Shown here in pieces: positions 19,257 to 29,308 of a DNA stretch of 63,918 bases (position 1 is the first letter of the stretch; each line of letters opens with the position of its first letter). Made by a program: the position numbers and the translations under genes. Location of the stretch: the NCBI RefSeq assembly GCF_900198655.1, contig NZ_FZPO01000048.1, positions 1 to 63,918 on the forward strand. The letters run 5' to 3'. The notes below the pieces were generated by a model. It had not been told where the DNA came from. It saw only the letters and a list, made by a program, of their open reading frames with translations, and did not search any database. The stretch is from Helicobacter equorum. GTDB taxonomy: Bacteria; Campylobacterota; Campylobacteria; Campylobacterales; Helicobacteraceae.

Positions 19257-20426
19257 TTAGCTAACCATATGCGAAACAAATTTTGCATAATTATCCAAAA
19301 TGTCTCCACCTTTGCGGAATCCCAAACCACAAGATTCATGAGCAAAAAAGACATTTGCTTGATAATATGAAGCATTATGACTATTTAACTCATAAAATTC
19401 CTGATACACTCGCTTTTGCACACCATACATACCCTCTTTTGCATACATTGCCTTGCCTTGTGCATCACAAATCTCTACATTCTCACCTTCTCTACCAAAT
19501 GATGGCTTACTTACTTGTTTGCGTCCAAGAGGCTCAAAACTAGATTCTAAGAGCAATGGATGTCGTGGAAAAAGATCCCACAAAATCTTTAGCATTCTTT
19601 TGCTTTGAAACATCAATGTATACGCAGGATTAAGAAAAATTGTGTTTTTATTACTCATCATTTCACGCATTAATGCCAACATTTCAGGCTCATCAATGGC
19701 AATAAACTCCCAGGGTATTAGCTTAAACAAAAACTCATATTGCGTATTATCATATATCACGCCATCTTGCGGACTAAAGCTTACTTCATCTATGGGTGCA
19801 TATGTACTTTCAAATCCTGCTTCTTTGGCTAATTGACACAAAAATCGCGTAGTAATCTCTTCTTCAATATTGCCTTTGATACTCGAAAAAAGAATTTTCC
19901 AACCCTCATACAGCTCATCAAAAAAACTTGTGTCTGAACTCAAAGTAATAAGACGCTTAAAATTTTGACGCAAAGCTTGGGAAATGTCATTAAATTGCAA
20001 ATGTTCATCAAAACCATTTGCCTTTAGTAACGCCCATTGAATAAGTGCGCTTTCATAAAGCATTGTTGGTGTATCAGCATTGAATTCCAAAAGCTTTATA
20101 GGTTTGCCATCAAGCCCACCAGCAAGATCAAATCGCCCATATAAATGCCAATGTATGTCCTCTTCCCAACTCTGGTGAATCATATCATGCAAACTTGGTG
20201 GTATATCAAGTTCAAAAAGCAGATCATTGTCCAAAACATATTCTCCAGCCTCCACATACATATCATATAATTCATTACCTGCATTATAAAATGCCTCCGC
20301 CTCATCTTGTGAAATGCACACGACTTCATCAGCAATATATGCCGAATTATCCAAATCCGTATGCCATCCTAACCCAATTTCCTCTAGTGTTTGTGAATCC
20401 AAAGGATTAATATGTAAAATTTCCAT
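19257..20426 (-). CDS. Glutathionylspermidine synthase-like ATP-grasp protein
   Basis: 389 residues, matching the stand-alone synthetase domain family (YgiC/YjfC type) rather than the full bifunctional Gsp enzyme. Clear family blocks are YGRFDLAGGLDGKPIKLLEFNADTPTMLYESA (residues about 96-126) and, near the C-terminus, LLESSF followed by KQVSKPSFGREGENVEI, the ATP-grasp lysine/glycine region. Members form amide bonds with ATP; the true substrates of the short family are not settled. The amidase domain is absent. It heads a run with coaE and dapF and diverges from the outer membrane protein gene. Confidence 0.88.
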   Translation of the reverse strand: MEILHINPLDSQTLEEIGLGWHTDLDNSAYIADEVVCISQDEAEAFYNAGNELYDMYVEAGEYVLDNDLLFELDIPPSLHDMIHQSWEEDIHWHLYGRFDLAGGLDGKPIKLLEFNADTPTMLYESALIQWALLKANGFDEHLQFNDISQALRQNFKRLITLSSDTSFFDELYEGWKILFSSIKGNIEEEITTRFLCQLAKEAGFESTYAPIDEVSFSPQDGVIYDNTQYEFLFKLIPWEFIAIDEPEMLALMREMMSNKNTIFLNPAYTLMFQSKRMLKILWDLFPRHPLLLESSFEPLGRKQVSKPSFGREGENVEICDAQGKAMYAKEGMYGVQKRVYQEFYELNSHNASYYQANVFFAHESCGLGFRKGGDILDNYAKFVSHMVS

Positions 20427-20478
20427 CGTGTATCCTTAACTATAATTTATGTAAGTTTTCTACCAAAAATTAAACAAC

Positions 20479-20484
20479 ATTATA
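20479..20484 (-). promoter_or_regulatory. Candidate -10 box for the synthetase-coaE-dapF run
   Basis: TATAAT on the minus strand, about 50 bases before the ATG at 20426. The divergent outer membrane protein gene starts at 20555, and a TATACA hexamer on the other strand overlaps this site, so the two promoters may be back to back. Confidence 0.45.
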
Positions 20485-20554
20485 CAAAAGTCGATATGCT
20501 TTTGCGTTGGTTTTTAACCATCTTAATACTAATACTAACAAAAAAGGAGTAGTG

Positions 20555-21826
20555 ATGAAAAAACTTTCTGTTTCACTTGCTTTGGTAGCAAGTTTGGGTT
20601 CAGGCGCAATGGCAGCGGAAGTCAATCCGTTTGGATTTATCGGTGGATATTATTCTCAAGGGTTCAGCAATATGCCTACTCAAAATAACACTTCAAATGG
20701 TAAGGAAGTAGGAGAATCTTATGCTTCTATAGCTGCACATCTTGGGCTTGATATAGGGCTTACCTCTAATGTAAGTTTTGGCTTAGGTTTTTGGGGTGGA
20801 TTACCACTCTATGAAACCCATTATGGCAATGTGCCAGTGGGTGATAGATTCTATCAGAAAAAGTGGGATGTATCTGATGCGTATCTAAAGTTTGATAACA
20901 AATCAACTTCTATCGTTGGTGGTCGTTTTGATATTGGTAGTTTTTATCATGGTCAAGATGGCAAAGAATACACTGGTATGGATTGGTTGTGGGGCAATAT
21001 TCAAGGTGTGGCTTTCAACACAAAATCTAAGAATATCGGTTTTTGGGCGTTGTGGATGAACTCAAAGCTTGGTGTCAATGGTAATTACAATAGAATAGCT
21101 TATGATATGGCATCATTTGGCACATTCTCTGCATTTAAACATATTCACGTTGGTGAAGTGTTTATGGGAGGTATTGACTTTGATTACGATGTATTTAAGT
21201 TTAGCCCGTTTGTGATGTATGATACTAATTACCAACACAGCAATACTCCAGGATCACGAAGTGTCTTGAGTGCAGGTGCTAAAGTCGTGCTTGATATAAA
21301 AGGCAATGGTGTAGAATCTATCACAACGCTCCGAGGATTATGGCAACAATACCAAGTAGGAAATCGTGATGTAAGCCCACTCGTGCTTTGGGTTGATGAA
21401 GAATTAATCTTTAATGAAATTTTTAAAGTTGGGGCTGGGTACATTAAGACAAACGATTATGGTGCATTACTCTATGGTCATGATAAAAGTAGATTCTATG
21501 GATATAGATCTGTTGGTATGAGCAGTGGTGGTATATATAGCTCAGGTAATCCGTTGTATTATGGTGGAAACTCTGGCACATATTATGTGTTTGCTGGATT
21601 AAAACCGGATTCTCGCCTAGAACTTGATCTGCTCTTTGCTGGCGGTTCCTATTCTGAGCTTTCTGCAGTTGCTCAATACCGTCTACTTGGAAAGGCTGAT
21701 AAAACAAACCTCAAAATCGGTGCAGGATTTGTAAGCACAAAAGGTCGAAATTGGGATGCAAACGCTTCACTTGATTTTGACAAGCGACGAAACAACGCTA
21801 TTGCCTTCTTACGCCTCTCTCTCTAA
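20555..21826 (+). CDS. Outer membrane beta-barrel protein, Hof/porin-like
   Basis: 423 residues from MKKLSVSLALVASLGSGAMA, a classic cleavable signal peptide ending about residue 20. An open extension of 16 codons upstream was rejected because AAGGAG lies five bases before the ATG at 20555. The mature protein is rich in Gly, Tyr, Phe and alternating strands, as in a barrel; segments such as AYLKFDNKSTSIVGGRFDIGS and FWALWMNSKLG resemble the Helicobacter Hof/OprD-like families. Oddly, it ends RLSL rather than in an aromatic residue, the usual BAM signal. Family assignment is by general look. It is a single gene with a strong terminator. Confidence 0.8.
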   Translation: MKKLSVSLALVASLGSGAMAAEVNPFGFIGGYYSQGFSNMPTQNNTSNGKEVGESYASIAAHLGLDIGLTSNVSFGLGFWGGLPLYETHYGNVPVGDRFYQKKWDVSDAYLKFDNKSTSIVGGRFDIGSFYHGQDGKEYTGMDWLWGNIQGVAFNTKSKNIGFWALWMNSKLGVNGNYNRIAYDMASFGTFSAFKHIHVGEVFMGGIDFDYDVFKFSPFVMYDTNYQHSNTPGSRSVLSAGAKVVLDIKGNGVESITTLRGLWQQYQVGNRDVSPLVLWVDEELIFNEIFKVGAGYIKTNDYGALLYGHDKSRFYGYRSVGMSSGGIYSSGNPLYYGGNSGTYYVFAGLKPDSRLELDLLFAGGSYSELSAVAQYRLLGKADKTNLKIGAGFVSTKGRNWDANASLDFDKRRNNAIAFLRLSL

Positions 21827-21836
21827 CATAACTTCA

Positions 21837-21871
21837 CAGAGATTCTCATACTATGTGAGAATCTCTGATTT
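21837..21871 (+). terminator. Rho-independent-like terminator after the outer membrane protein gene
   Basis: A perfect 12-base-pair inverted repeat: CAGAGATTCTCA at 21837-21848 pairs with TGAGAATCTCTG at 21856-21867 around a seven-base loop, then ATTTT. It begins ten bases after the stop codon. Each arm contains the abundant AGATTCT/AGAATCT word. Confidence 0.8.
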
Positions 21872-21909
21872 TAAATCCTTAATCACAAAACAAACACATA
21901 TAATCATAA

Positions 21910-22365
21910 TTAATGGTGTGTGTGCTTTGTATGTCCTTTTGCTTCTATCACGCCAATATCTTTAAGCTCGATAGTATTGCCATTACTAAATTGCAAAGAA
22001 AAAGAAACCTTCTGTCCTTCTTTCAAAGGCTCTATGAGGTTAATAAACATTACATGATACCCGCCTGGTTCCAAATTTACATCACCATAAGCTTTCACAA
22101 GAATCTCTGGCACTTGCACCATTTTTTTCATACCATCTTTGTATATATGCGTATGAAACTCTGTGTTTTCAGAGATTGCACTTTTTCCACCAACAAGTGC
22201 GATGTCCTTGTCTGTATTGTTATGAATCCGCATAAATGCTGCGGCTGCCTTGCTATTGTGTGGCACAAACTGCACAAACACATCTGCCACTTCTATATCA
22301 GCAGCATTAGCACCAAAACATGACAACATACCAACACACAACAAAATCTTTTTTATAAACTTCAT
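21910..22365 (-). CDS. Periplasmic copper chaperone PCu(A)C family
   Basis: 151 residues with a signal peptide (MKFIKKILLCVGMLSCFGANA). The copper-binding pattern of the family is visible: His and Met residues in EFHTHIYKDGMKKMVQVPE, then GGYHVMFINL about 25 residues on. The C-terminus is His-rich (KGHTKHTHH) and could add metal sites. PCu(A)C proteins deliver Cu(I) to cytochrome oxidase in the periplasm; partner genes such as Sco are not in the window. It is monocistronic with its own TATAAT. Confidence 0.9.
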   Translation of the reverse strand: MKFIKKILLCVGMLSCFGANAADIEVADVFVQFVPHNSKAAAAFMRIHNNTDKDIALVGGKSAISENTEFHTHIYKDGMKKMVQVPEILVKAYGDVNLEPGGYHVMFINLIEPLKEGQKVSFSLQFSNGNTIELKDIGVIEAKGHTKHTHH

Positions 22366-22397
22366 ATATGCCTCCTTGTATATAGCTTAGATTCTGC

Positions 22398-22403
22398 ATT
22401 ATA
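22398..22403 (-). promoter_or_regulatory. Candidate -10 box for the copper chaperone gene
   Basis: TATAAT on the minus strand in the short gap between thiC and the chaperone gene, about 35 bases before its ATG. GGAGG follows at the right distance for translation start. The site means the chaperone is not dependent on the thiC transcript. Confidence 0.55.
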
Positions 22404-22421
22404 ATCAAGCTAATCCAAAGC

Positions 22422-23714
22422 TTAGCTTAAGCTTACCTCCTCACCTTTTAAAATAGTATTCATCGTATTCATCGCACACATTTTGCCACACATCGAACAA
22501 GAATGTAATTCTTCAGGTTTGCGCTCATTAAACATTGCACGTGCTTTTTTGCCATCTATAGCATACCCAAACATCTTACCCCAATCTATTGCTTGGCGTG
22601 CCATACTCATCTTATCATCTATATCTCGCTCTTTTGGTAATTTGGCAATATCTCCGGCATGTGCAGCAATTTTGGTCGCTACAATCCCATCACGCACATC
22701 GGTAAGATTAGGAAGTCGCAAATGTTCTGCAGGTGTTACATAGCAAAGCATATCTGCTCCAGCTGCAGCTGCTACCGCACCACCTATCGCACCACTAATG
22801 TGATCATAACCCGCACCAATATCCGTCACAAGTGGTCCTAACACATAAAATGGCGCACCCTTACACACACGCTTTTGTAGCTTGACATTAGATTCTATCT
22901 CATCAATACACATATGCCCAGGACCCTCAATCATCACCTGCACATTGGCTTGCCACGCTCTTTGTGTAAGGAGTGAAAGCTCCAAAAGTTCAGCGAGCTG
23001 CGCGCTATCACTTGCATCATGTGTAGATCCTGGACGCAATGCATCACCCAAAGAAAGTGTTACATCAAATCGCGCACAAATCTCTAATAAATCATCAAAA
23101 TATTCATAAAATGGATTTTCAGCTTCTTTCATTTTCATCCACGCATACAGCACACTCCCACCACGAGAAACAATATTTGTGAGTCTGTGGGATTGCTCAA
23201 ACATAAATGCAGCGCGTGAGTTTATCCCCGCATGAATTGTCATAAAATCCACACCACTTTTGGCATGATGATATACGACATCAATAAAATCTCTGGCAGT
23301 AATATCTTTTAAATCCTTTTCCAAAAACCCGACTGCATCATACACAGGGACGGTGCCTATCATCGCCTTGGATACTTTGATTAGCTCATCGCGAAAATGA
23401 CTAGTTTTGCCATAATTACTAAGATCCATTATGGATTCTATACCAAAATCATGAGAGAGCGTAACCTTTTGCATTTCTTCAGTGTAATCCACGCAGTCAT
23501 TAGATACACCAAGATTCACATTAACCTTTGTGCGTAACCCTGCACCTATGCCATGTGGATCAAGATTGATATGATTACAATTGGCAGGAATAATAATCGT
23601 GCCTTGTGCTATAGATTCTAGTAAAAATGCTTCACTCACACCTTCTTTTTGTGCTACAGCTTGCATTTGTGTAGTAAAAACGCCCTCTTTTGCATACGCC
23701 ATTTGTGTTTTCAT
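22422..23714 (-). CDS. thiC: Phosphomethylpyrimidine synthase
   Basis: 430 residues from MKTQMAYAKEG, chosen because AAGGAATGG precedes it; an open 15-codon extension was rejected. ThiC is a radical SAM enzyme converting aminoimidazole ribotide to hydroxymethylpyrimidine phosphate. The core blocks SVLYAWMK, SLGDALRPGSTHDASD, MIEGPGHM and CYVTPAEHLRLP are intact. The C-terminal cluster motif reads CSMCGKMC, CX2CX3C, as in the shorter type of ThiC, rather than the CX2CX4C of the long proteobacterial form. A TPP riboswitch precedes it. Confidence 0.96.
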   Translation of the reverse strand: MKTQMAYAKEGVFTTQMQAVAQKEGVSEAFLLESIAQGTIIIPANCNHINLDPHGIGAGLRTKVNVNLGVSNDCVDYTEEMQKVTLSHDFGIESIMDLSNYGKTSHFRDELIKVSKAMIGTVPVYDAVGFLEKDLKDITARDFIDVVYHHAKSGVDFMTIHAGINSRAAFMFEQSHRLTNIVSRGGSVLYAWMKMKEAENPFYEYFDDLLEICARFDVTLSLGDALRPGSTHDASDSAQLAELLELSLLTQRAWQANVQVMIEGPGHMCIDEIESNVKLQKRVCKGAPFYVLGPLVTDIGAGYDHISGAIGGAVAAAAGADMLCYVTPAEHLRLPNLTDVRDGIVATKIAAHAGDIAKLPKERDIDDKMSMARQAIDWGKMFGYAIDGKKARAMFNERKPEELHSCSMCGKMCAMNTMNTILKGEEVSLS

Positions 23715-23807
23715 ATTCCATTCCTTAATAAGTAGATAATGATAAACACGGGGGTGCAAGAGATACTAACAAGTATCATAAGTGTAGAAAGTAGAAATAG
23801 GTAGGTA

Positions 23808-23895
23808 AACATTCCCGTCGCTAGCATTATCTAGATCCGGTTCGGTCTAAGCTCTCTAGCTTACTCTCAGCCTGTCTTACAAGCTCCCGTCATTT
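23808..23895 (-). promoter_or_regulatory. TPP riboswitch (THI box) upstream of thiC
   Basis: Read on the minus strand the element has the conserved order GGGAGC, GCTGAGAG, a variable P3 helix (AGCTAGAGAGCTT), ACCGAACC-GGATCTAGATAATGC (Watson-Crick match to the THI-box ACCUGAUCUGGAUAAUGC region) and CGACGGGAAT. TPP binding normally reduces expression of the downstream thiamine gene; about 95 bases separate it from the thiC ATG. Whether control is at transcription or translation was not resolved. Confidence 0.93.
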
Positions 23896-23905
23896 ATGCA
23901 AATCC

Positions 23906-23911
23906 ATTATA
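23906..23911 (-). promoter_or_regulatory. -10 box for the thiC riboswitch transcript
   Basis: TATAAT on the minus strand (in GGTTATAATGG). It predicts a transcript start about 23898, just before the first conserved base of the TPP riboswitch. It is divergent from carB. Confidence 0.6.
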
Positions 23912-23950
23912 ACCTGATTTAGGTAAATCGCATTTTAAGCGCGTTTTAGA

Positions 23951-23956
23951 TACAAT
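23951..23956 (+). promoter_or_regulatory. Candidate -10 box for carB and the trp operon
   Basis: TACAAT on the plus strand, about 40 bases before the carB ATG at 23997. No leader-peptide or attenuator structure is visible in the short leader. Confidence 0.45.
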
Positions 23957-23996
23957 ACAGCATTTGCAAATATTTCTGTATCTCAAAGGACAGGCA

Positions 23997-26900
23997 ATGC
24001 CAAAACGCACAGATATCCACACTATTTTACTCATTGGTTCGGGACCTATTGTCATTGGACAAGCATGTGAGTTTGATTATTCTGGCACACAAGCAGCCAA
24101 AGCACTCAAAAATCTTGGCTATCGCGTGGTGCTTATAAACTCCAATCCTGCAACAATTATGACCGATCCAAATCTTGCTGATCGCACCTATATCGAACCT
24201 ATTACCGAAAAAGTGATTGCTAATATTATCAAACAAGAAAAAGTTGATGCTATTTTGCCTACTATGGGTGGGCAAACCGCACTAAATGTCGCAATGAGTA
24301 TGTATGAAAAAGGCATGTTAGAGGGTGTAAAATTTCTAGGTGCAAATCCTAGCGCGATTAAAAAGGGTGAAGATAGACAGGCTTTTAAAGAAGCAATGCT
24401 AAAAATCGGTATGGATTTACCAAAATCTCGCTATGCCTACACTATAGAAGAAGCACTTGAAGCAGCCAAAGAAATAGGATTTCCACTTATCATTCGTGCA
24501 AGTTTCACGCTTGCTGGTGGCGGTAGTGGCGTAGCATATAATATTGATGAATTTAAAACGCTCGCGCAAAATGGCTTAGATACAAGCCCAATTAGCGAAA
24601 TCTTAATTGAAGAATCGCTACTTGGTTGGAAAGAGTTTGAAATGGAAGTAATACGCGATAAAAGTGATAACTGCATTATCGTGTGTAGCATTGAAAATTT
24701 AGATCCTATGGGTGTGCATACAGGAGATTCTATCACGATCGCCCCTGCCCTTACGCTTACAGACAAAGAATATCAACGAATGCGTGATGCAAGTTTTAAA
24801 ATCTTGCGAGAAATTGGTGTAGATACAGGTGGAAGCAATGTGCAATTTGCTATCAATCCAAAAACTGGTAGAATGACGGTTATTGAGATGAATCCACGCG
24901 TTTCTAGGAGCTCTGCTTTAGCCTCCAAAGCCACAGGCTATCCAATTGCAAAGGTTGCAACATTGCTTGCGGTAGGCTATACACTTGATGAGATCAAAAA
25001 TGACATCACAGGCACACCTGCGAGTTTTGAACCTAGTATTGATTATATTGTGACAAAAATCCCACGCTTTGCCTTTGAAAAATTCCCACAAGCAGATTCA
25101 ACACTCACCACCTCTATGAAATCCATTGGGGAAGTTATGGCAATTGGCGTGAGTTTCAAAGAATCCTTGCAAAAAGCCCTATGGAGCTTAGAGACAGGAA
25201 TCTTTGGATTTAATCCAATTAGTAACGATTTAAGCGAGATCCAAAGGGAAGTTCGTCGCCCAAATGCTCATAGACTTTTGTATATTGCAGAGGCATTACG
25301 AAATGATATAAGCGTAGAAGAAATTCATCAATGGTGCAAAATCGATCCATATTTTTTACACCAAATTGCAGAAATTATTGCATTAGAGAAGCAAATCTCT
25401 TTTGAAGCCTTGCAAGATTCAGAGTTTTTACGACTCGCCAAGCAATATGGCTTTAGTGATAAAATGTTAGCATTCCTTATCAATAAAAACGAGGGTTTAG
25501 AATTACGAGAAGAAGATATATATGTGTTGCGACAAAAATTGCATGTGCAACTACAATACAATGAAGTAGATACTTGTGCGGCAGAGTTTAGCACCCAAAC
25601 AGCATATTTATATGGCACAACACCTTTTAACACACAATCCTTTGTAGATATTCACACACAAGGCAATGCAGACAAACACACACAAAAAAAAGTCTTAATC
25701 ATCGGTGGCGGACCAAACCGAATCGGTCAAGGCATTGAGTTCGATTATTGTTGTGTGCATGCAAGTTTTGCCCTCAAAGATATGGGCATACAAAGCATTA
25801 TGTATAATTGCAATCCAGAGACGGTAAGCACAGACTATGACACGAGTGATGTCTTGTATTTTGAACCCATCACTTTTGAATGTGTGCGGAGTGTGATTGA
25901 AAAAGAAAAGCCCGATGGAGTGATTGTGCATTTTGGCGGACAAACACCACTCAAACTTGCCAAATCTCTAAACCTCATCGGTGCACATATCATTGGCACA
26001 AGTGCCAAAGTTATTGATACAGCCGAAGATAGGGAAAAGTTTGCTACATTTGTGGAAAAACATAATCTCTTGCAACCAAAAAATGGCATAGCACGCACTA
26101 AAGATGAAGCATATAATATTGCCAATACACTTGGATTCCCTGTGCTTGTCCGCCCAAGTTATGTGCTTGGTGGGCGCGCTATGCGTATTGTGGATAACGT
26201 AGAAGAATTACGCACCTATATGGAAGAAGCCGTCAAAGTGAGTGAAGATTCACCAGTGCTTATTGATAAATTCTTAGATTCTGCATTAGAACTTGATGTA
26301 GATTGCATTAGCGATGGATCTAGCGTATATATCGGTGGCATTATGCAACATATCGAAGAAGCAGGGATTCATAGTGGGGATAGCGCTAGTTGCCTACCAC
26401 CATTTGGGCTTAGCGCTAGTATGCTACAAAACATAGAATCTACCACAGCCCAAATTGCGCTAAACCTCGGTGTAATAGGGCTTATGAATGTGCAGTATGC
26501 TATCTATAAAGATGAACTATATCTCATTGAGGTTAATCCTAGAGCCTCACGCACCGTGCCTTTTGTCTCCAAAGCCACAGGGATTCCATTAGCTAAAGTT
26601 GCTACAAGGGTAATGTGGCAAGGCAATCTACGAGAAGCGCTAGCATATTATGATAGCTTTGATAATGTCGATTACACAGATGAAATTCTTAAACACAAAA
26701 CCCTAAAATGTGTGGCTATCAAAGAATCTATATTCCCATTTAATAAACTAAGTGGTGCGGATATGTCGCTAGGTCCTGAAATGAAAAGCACTGGTGAAGT
26801 AATGGGAATCTCTAAAGATGTAGGTGTGAGCTTTGCCAAATCACAAATTGCATGTAAAAACGCTATTCCAACAAAGGGCAAAGTCTTTATTTCACTAAGC

Positions 26901-27269
26901 CAACGAGATAAACAGGCTGGATGTGTATTTGCCAAAAAACTTCTTGCGCTAGGATTCCAACTCTGTGCGACAGGTGGCACGCATAAGGCATTTGCATCTG
27001 AAGGCATAGAATCTGAATTGGTGCTAAAAATTTCTGAAGGACGCCCAAATATCACGGATCTAATGACAAATAATGATATTGCTATGGCAATAAATACAAG
27101 TGATATGCAATCACACAAAGGCGATACAATCCTTATTCGTGCGCAGATTCTAAAAGACAATATCCCATATTTTACAACACTTAGTGCAGCAAATATGGCA
27201 GTCTTGGCTCTTGAAGCAATGGTAGATACAGATATTAATCAAGCCACTGCGCTACAAGACTTTCTGTAA
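23997..27269 (+). CDS. carB: Carbamoyl-phosphate synthase large subunit
   Basis: 1090 residues from [22 protein letters not shown], with AAAGGACAGG before the ATG; eleven open codons upstream were rejected. It makes carbamoyl phosphate for arginine and pyrimidines. The two homologous ATP-grasp halves are seen: the first begins [20 protein letters not shown], the second [20 protein letters not shown]. The C-terminal MGS-like allosteric domain begins near [13 protein letters not shown]. The small subunit carA is not in the window. It heads a plus-strand run with xseB and trpDCFBA. Confidence 0.98.
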   Translation: MPKRTDIHTILLIGSGPIVIGQACEFDYSGTQAAKALKNLGYRVVLINSNPATIMTDPNLADRTYIEPITEKVIANIIKQEKVDAILPTMGGQTALNVAMSMYEKGMLEGVKFLGANPSAIKKGEDRQAFKEAMLKIGMDLPKSRYAYTIEEALEAAKEIGFPLIIRASFTLAGGGSGVAYNIDEFKTLAQNGLDTSPISEILIEESLLGWKEFEMEVIRDKSDNCIIVCSIENLDPMGVHTGDSITIAPALTLTDKEYQRMRDASFKILREIGVDTGGSNVQFAINPKTGRMTVIEMNPRVSRSSALASKATGYPIAKVATLLAVGYTLDEIKNDITGTPASFEPSIDYIVTKIPRFAFEKFPQADSTLTTSMKSIGEVMAIGVSFKESLQKALWSLETGIFGFNPISNDLSEIQREVRRPNAHRLLYIAEALRNDISVEEIHQWCKIDPYFLHQIAEIIALEKQISFEALQDSEFLRLAKQYGFSDKMLAFLINKNEGLELREEDIYVLRQKLHVQLQYNEVDTCAAEFSTQTAYLYGTTPFNTQSFVDIHTQGNADKHTQKKVLIIGGGPNRIGQGIEFDYCCVHASFALKDMGIQSIMYNCNPETVSTDYDTSDVLYFEPITFECVRSVIEKEKPDGVIVHFGGQTPLKLAKSLNLIGAHIIGTSAKVIDTAEDREKFATFVEKHNLLQPKNGIARTKDEAYNIANTLGFPVLVRPSYVLGGRAMRIVDNVEELRTYMEEAVKVSEDSPVLIDKFLDSALELDVDCISDGSSVYIGGIMQHIEEAGIHSGDSASCLPPFGLSASMLQNIESTTAQIALNLGVIGLMNVQYAIYKDELYLIEVNPRASRTVPFVSKATGIPLAKVATRVMWQGNLREALAYYDSFDNVDYTDEILKHKTLKCVAIKESIFPFNKLSGADMSLGPEMKSTGEVMGISKDVGVSFAKSQIACKNAIPTKGKVFISLSQRDKQAGCVFAKKLLALGFQLCATGGTHKAFASEGIESELVLKISEGRPNITDLMTNNDIAMAINTSDMQSHKGDTILIRAQILKDNIPYFTTLSAANMAVLALEAMVDTDINQATALQDFL

Positions 27270-27284
27270 ATACAAGGAGAAATA

Positions 27285-27506
27285 ATGCAAGATGTAGAAA
27301 ACCAAAGTTTTGAGGAACTTGTGGAAAATGCCAAAAATATCATTGTGCGTTTGGGACAAAGCGATGTGAGTCTCAAAGAGGGTGTAGAGTTATATAAAAA
27401 TGGTATGGCAACTCTCCAAAAGGCTCAAGAAATGCTAGAATCTGCCAAGCTAGAGTTTGAGGAGATTCAAAAGCAATCCTATGATGAAAATGCAACAAGA
27501 TCATAA
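27285..27506 (+). CDS. xseB: Exodeoxyribonuclease VII small subunit
   Basis: 73 residues, the usual size. It has the family pattern FEELVENAKNIIVRLGQSDVSLKEGVELYKNGM, then a coiled-coil of KAQEMLESAKLEFEEI. It assembles with XseA (not in the window) to degrade single-stranded DNA. GGAG precedes the ATG and trpD starts three bases after its stop. Confidence 0.92.
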   Translation: MQDVENQSFEELVENAKNIIVRLGQSDVSLKEGVELYKNGMATLQKAQEMLESAKLEFEEIQKQSYDENATRS

Positions 27507-27509
27507 GCA

Positions 27510-28520
27510 ATGATACAAGAAGCCATTATACAACTCTCACACAGAAAAGATCTTAGCTTTGAACAAGCCCAAGAAGTCATGCACGAGATTATGCGCGGTG
27601 AAGCAAGTGCAGTGCAAATGTCTGCATATCTCACTGCCCTAGCGCTCAAAGGTGAAAGTATCGAGGAAATCACTGCTTCAGCAAAAAGTATGCGTGCGTA
27701 CTGCATAAAATTACTTCATAATATGGATGTGCTAGAAATTGTAGGCACAGGTGGTGATGGATCAAATTCTTTTAATATCTCCACAACTGCTGCACTTGTA
27801 GTTTCTAGCGCAGGTGTATCAGTCGCCAAACATGGCAATCGTGCAGCATCATCTAAAAGTGGTGCGGCGGACATGCTAGAGGCTTTGGGCGTGAATATTT
27901 CTCTTTCGCCTGAACAATCTCAAGCCCTTTTACATAAGATTCATATATGTTTTTTGTTTGCACAAAATTATCATATCTCAATGAAATATGTAGCGCCAAT
28001 TCGCAAAGAACTAGGCATAAAGACAATTTTTAACGTTTTAGGACCATTATGTAATCCTGCTGGGGCGAATATGGAACTTATGGGTGTATATGATGAAAGC
28101 CTTGTAGAGCCATTAGCCAAAGTTATGTGTAACTTAGGGGTTAAGCGTGGTATGGTTGTATATGGCAAAGACAAACTTGATGAAATCTCAATGAGTGCGC
28201 CCACAAAAATATGTGAAGTCGATAATGGTAAATTCAGTATGTATGAAATAGATCCAAATGATGTGGGCTATACATACTGCGACAAAGAAGATTTAAAAGG
28301 TGGAGATGCACAAGAAAATGCACAAATCACCAGAGATATTCTCTATGGCATACAAAAAGGAGCAAAACGCCAAGCTGTGTGTTTTAATGCTGGAGCTGCG
28401 CTATACATAGCAAACAAAGCACAAAGCATAAAAGAAGGTGTAAGAATGGCGGAGAATCTCATTGATGAAGGCATGGCAAGCAAACAATTAGAATGCTTTA
28501 TTGCAGAGAGCAACAGATGA
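27510..28520 (+). CDS. trpD: Anthranilate phosphoribosyltransferase
   Basis: 336 residues. It adds phosphoribose to anthranilate, the second step of tryptophan synthesis. The PRPP-binding GTGGDGSNSFNIST block, KHGNRAASSKSGAADMLEALG, and GPLCNPAGA are present. It has no fused glutamine amidotransferase (TrpG) domain. ATGA overlap couples it to trpC. Confidence 0.96.
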   Translation: MIQEAIIQLSHRKDLSFEQAQEVMHEIMRGEASAVQMSAYLTALALKGESIEEITASAKSMRAYCIKLLHNMDVLEIVGTGGDGSNSFNISTTAALVVSSAGVSVAKHGNRAASSKSGAADMLEALGVNISLSPEQSQALLHKIHICFLFAQNYHISMKYVAPIRKELGIKTIFNVLGPLCNPAGANMELMGVYDESLVEPLAKVMCNLGVKRGMVVYGKDKLDEISMSAPTKICEVDNGKFSMYEIDPNDVGYTYCDKEDLKGGDAQENAQITRDILYGIQKGAKRQAVCFNAGAALYIANKAQSIKEGVRMAENLIDEGMASKQLECFIAESNR

Positions 28521-29308
28521 CTATCCTCGATACAATAACACAAGATACTAAAGATCGCATAGCACACAAAAAAGCACAACTATCATTAGAACATATACGC
28601 ACACAAGCTTTGGCATTAGATAAGTGTTATGGGAGGTTTGAACAAGCCCTCTCCCACAAACGAATGAGCTTTATTTGTGAAGTCAAAAAAGCCTCGCCTT
28701 CGCAAGGTATCATCGCCAAAGACTTCGACCCTGTGCAAATTGCTATGACCTACCAAGAATCTGGAGCGGATTGTATCTCATGCTTAACCGAACCAAAACA
28801 CTTTTTGGGTAATGATAAATATCTACAAGACATAGCAAAATGTGTGAATATCCCTATATTACGAAAAGATTTCATATTAGATTCGTATATGATTTATGAA
28901 GCCAAAGTGCTTGGTGCAAGTGCTATCCTTTTGATAGTAGCAATGCTCCAACCACAGCAAATCCAAGAATATTTAGACATAGCTCATACTCTAGGGCTCT
29001 GTGTGCTTACAGAAGTACATGATGAGGAGCAGCTACGCGTTGCATTAGATTCTAAAGCACGCATTATTGGGATTAATAATCGCGATTTGCGAGATTTTAG
29101 TGTTGATATTCACACAAGCACAAAACTTGCAAAGCTTGTGCCAAATGATGTTATACTTGTCAGTGAAAGTGGGATAAAAACTGCAGATGATATTTGTCTC
29201 TTAGAATCTTGTGGTTTTAATGCGGTGCTGATAGGACAAACACTTATGAGTACACAAGACAAAGGCGCTACACTCACAAAATTACGCACCAAGGATACAC
29301 ATCAGTGA
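28517..29308 (+). CDS. trpC: Indole-3-glycerol phosphate synthase
   Basis: 263 residues from MTILDTITQDTKDRIAHKK; the start overlaps the trpD stop (ATGA), so eight more upstream open codons were rejected. TIM-barrel motifs include FICEVKKASPSQGII, the catalytic Lys/Glu strand ILRKDFILD, and GINNRDLRDFSVD, SESGIKTADD. TrpC and TrpF are separate genes here, unlike the fused TrpCF of enterobacteria. Confidence 0.96.
   Translation: MTILDTITQDTKDRIAHKKAQLSLEHIRTQALALDKCYGRFEQALSHKRMSFICEVKKASPSQGIIAKDFDPVQIAMTYQESGADCISCLTEPKHFLGNDKYLQDIAKCVNIPILRKDFILDSYMIYEAKVLGASAILLIVAMLQPQQIQEYLDIAHTLGLCVLTEVHDEEQLRVALDSKARIIGINNRDLRDFSVDIHTSTKLAKLVPNDVILVSESGIKTADDICLLESCGFNAVLIGQTLMSTQDKGATLTKLRTKDTHQ

Noticed and set aside
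21444..21707. Minus-strand open frames inside the outer membrane protein gene
   Set aside because: They are antisense to a well-supported barrel gene and show composition artefacts (His/Gln/Tyr runs).
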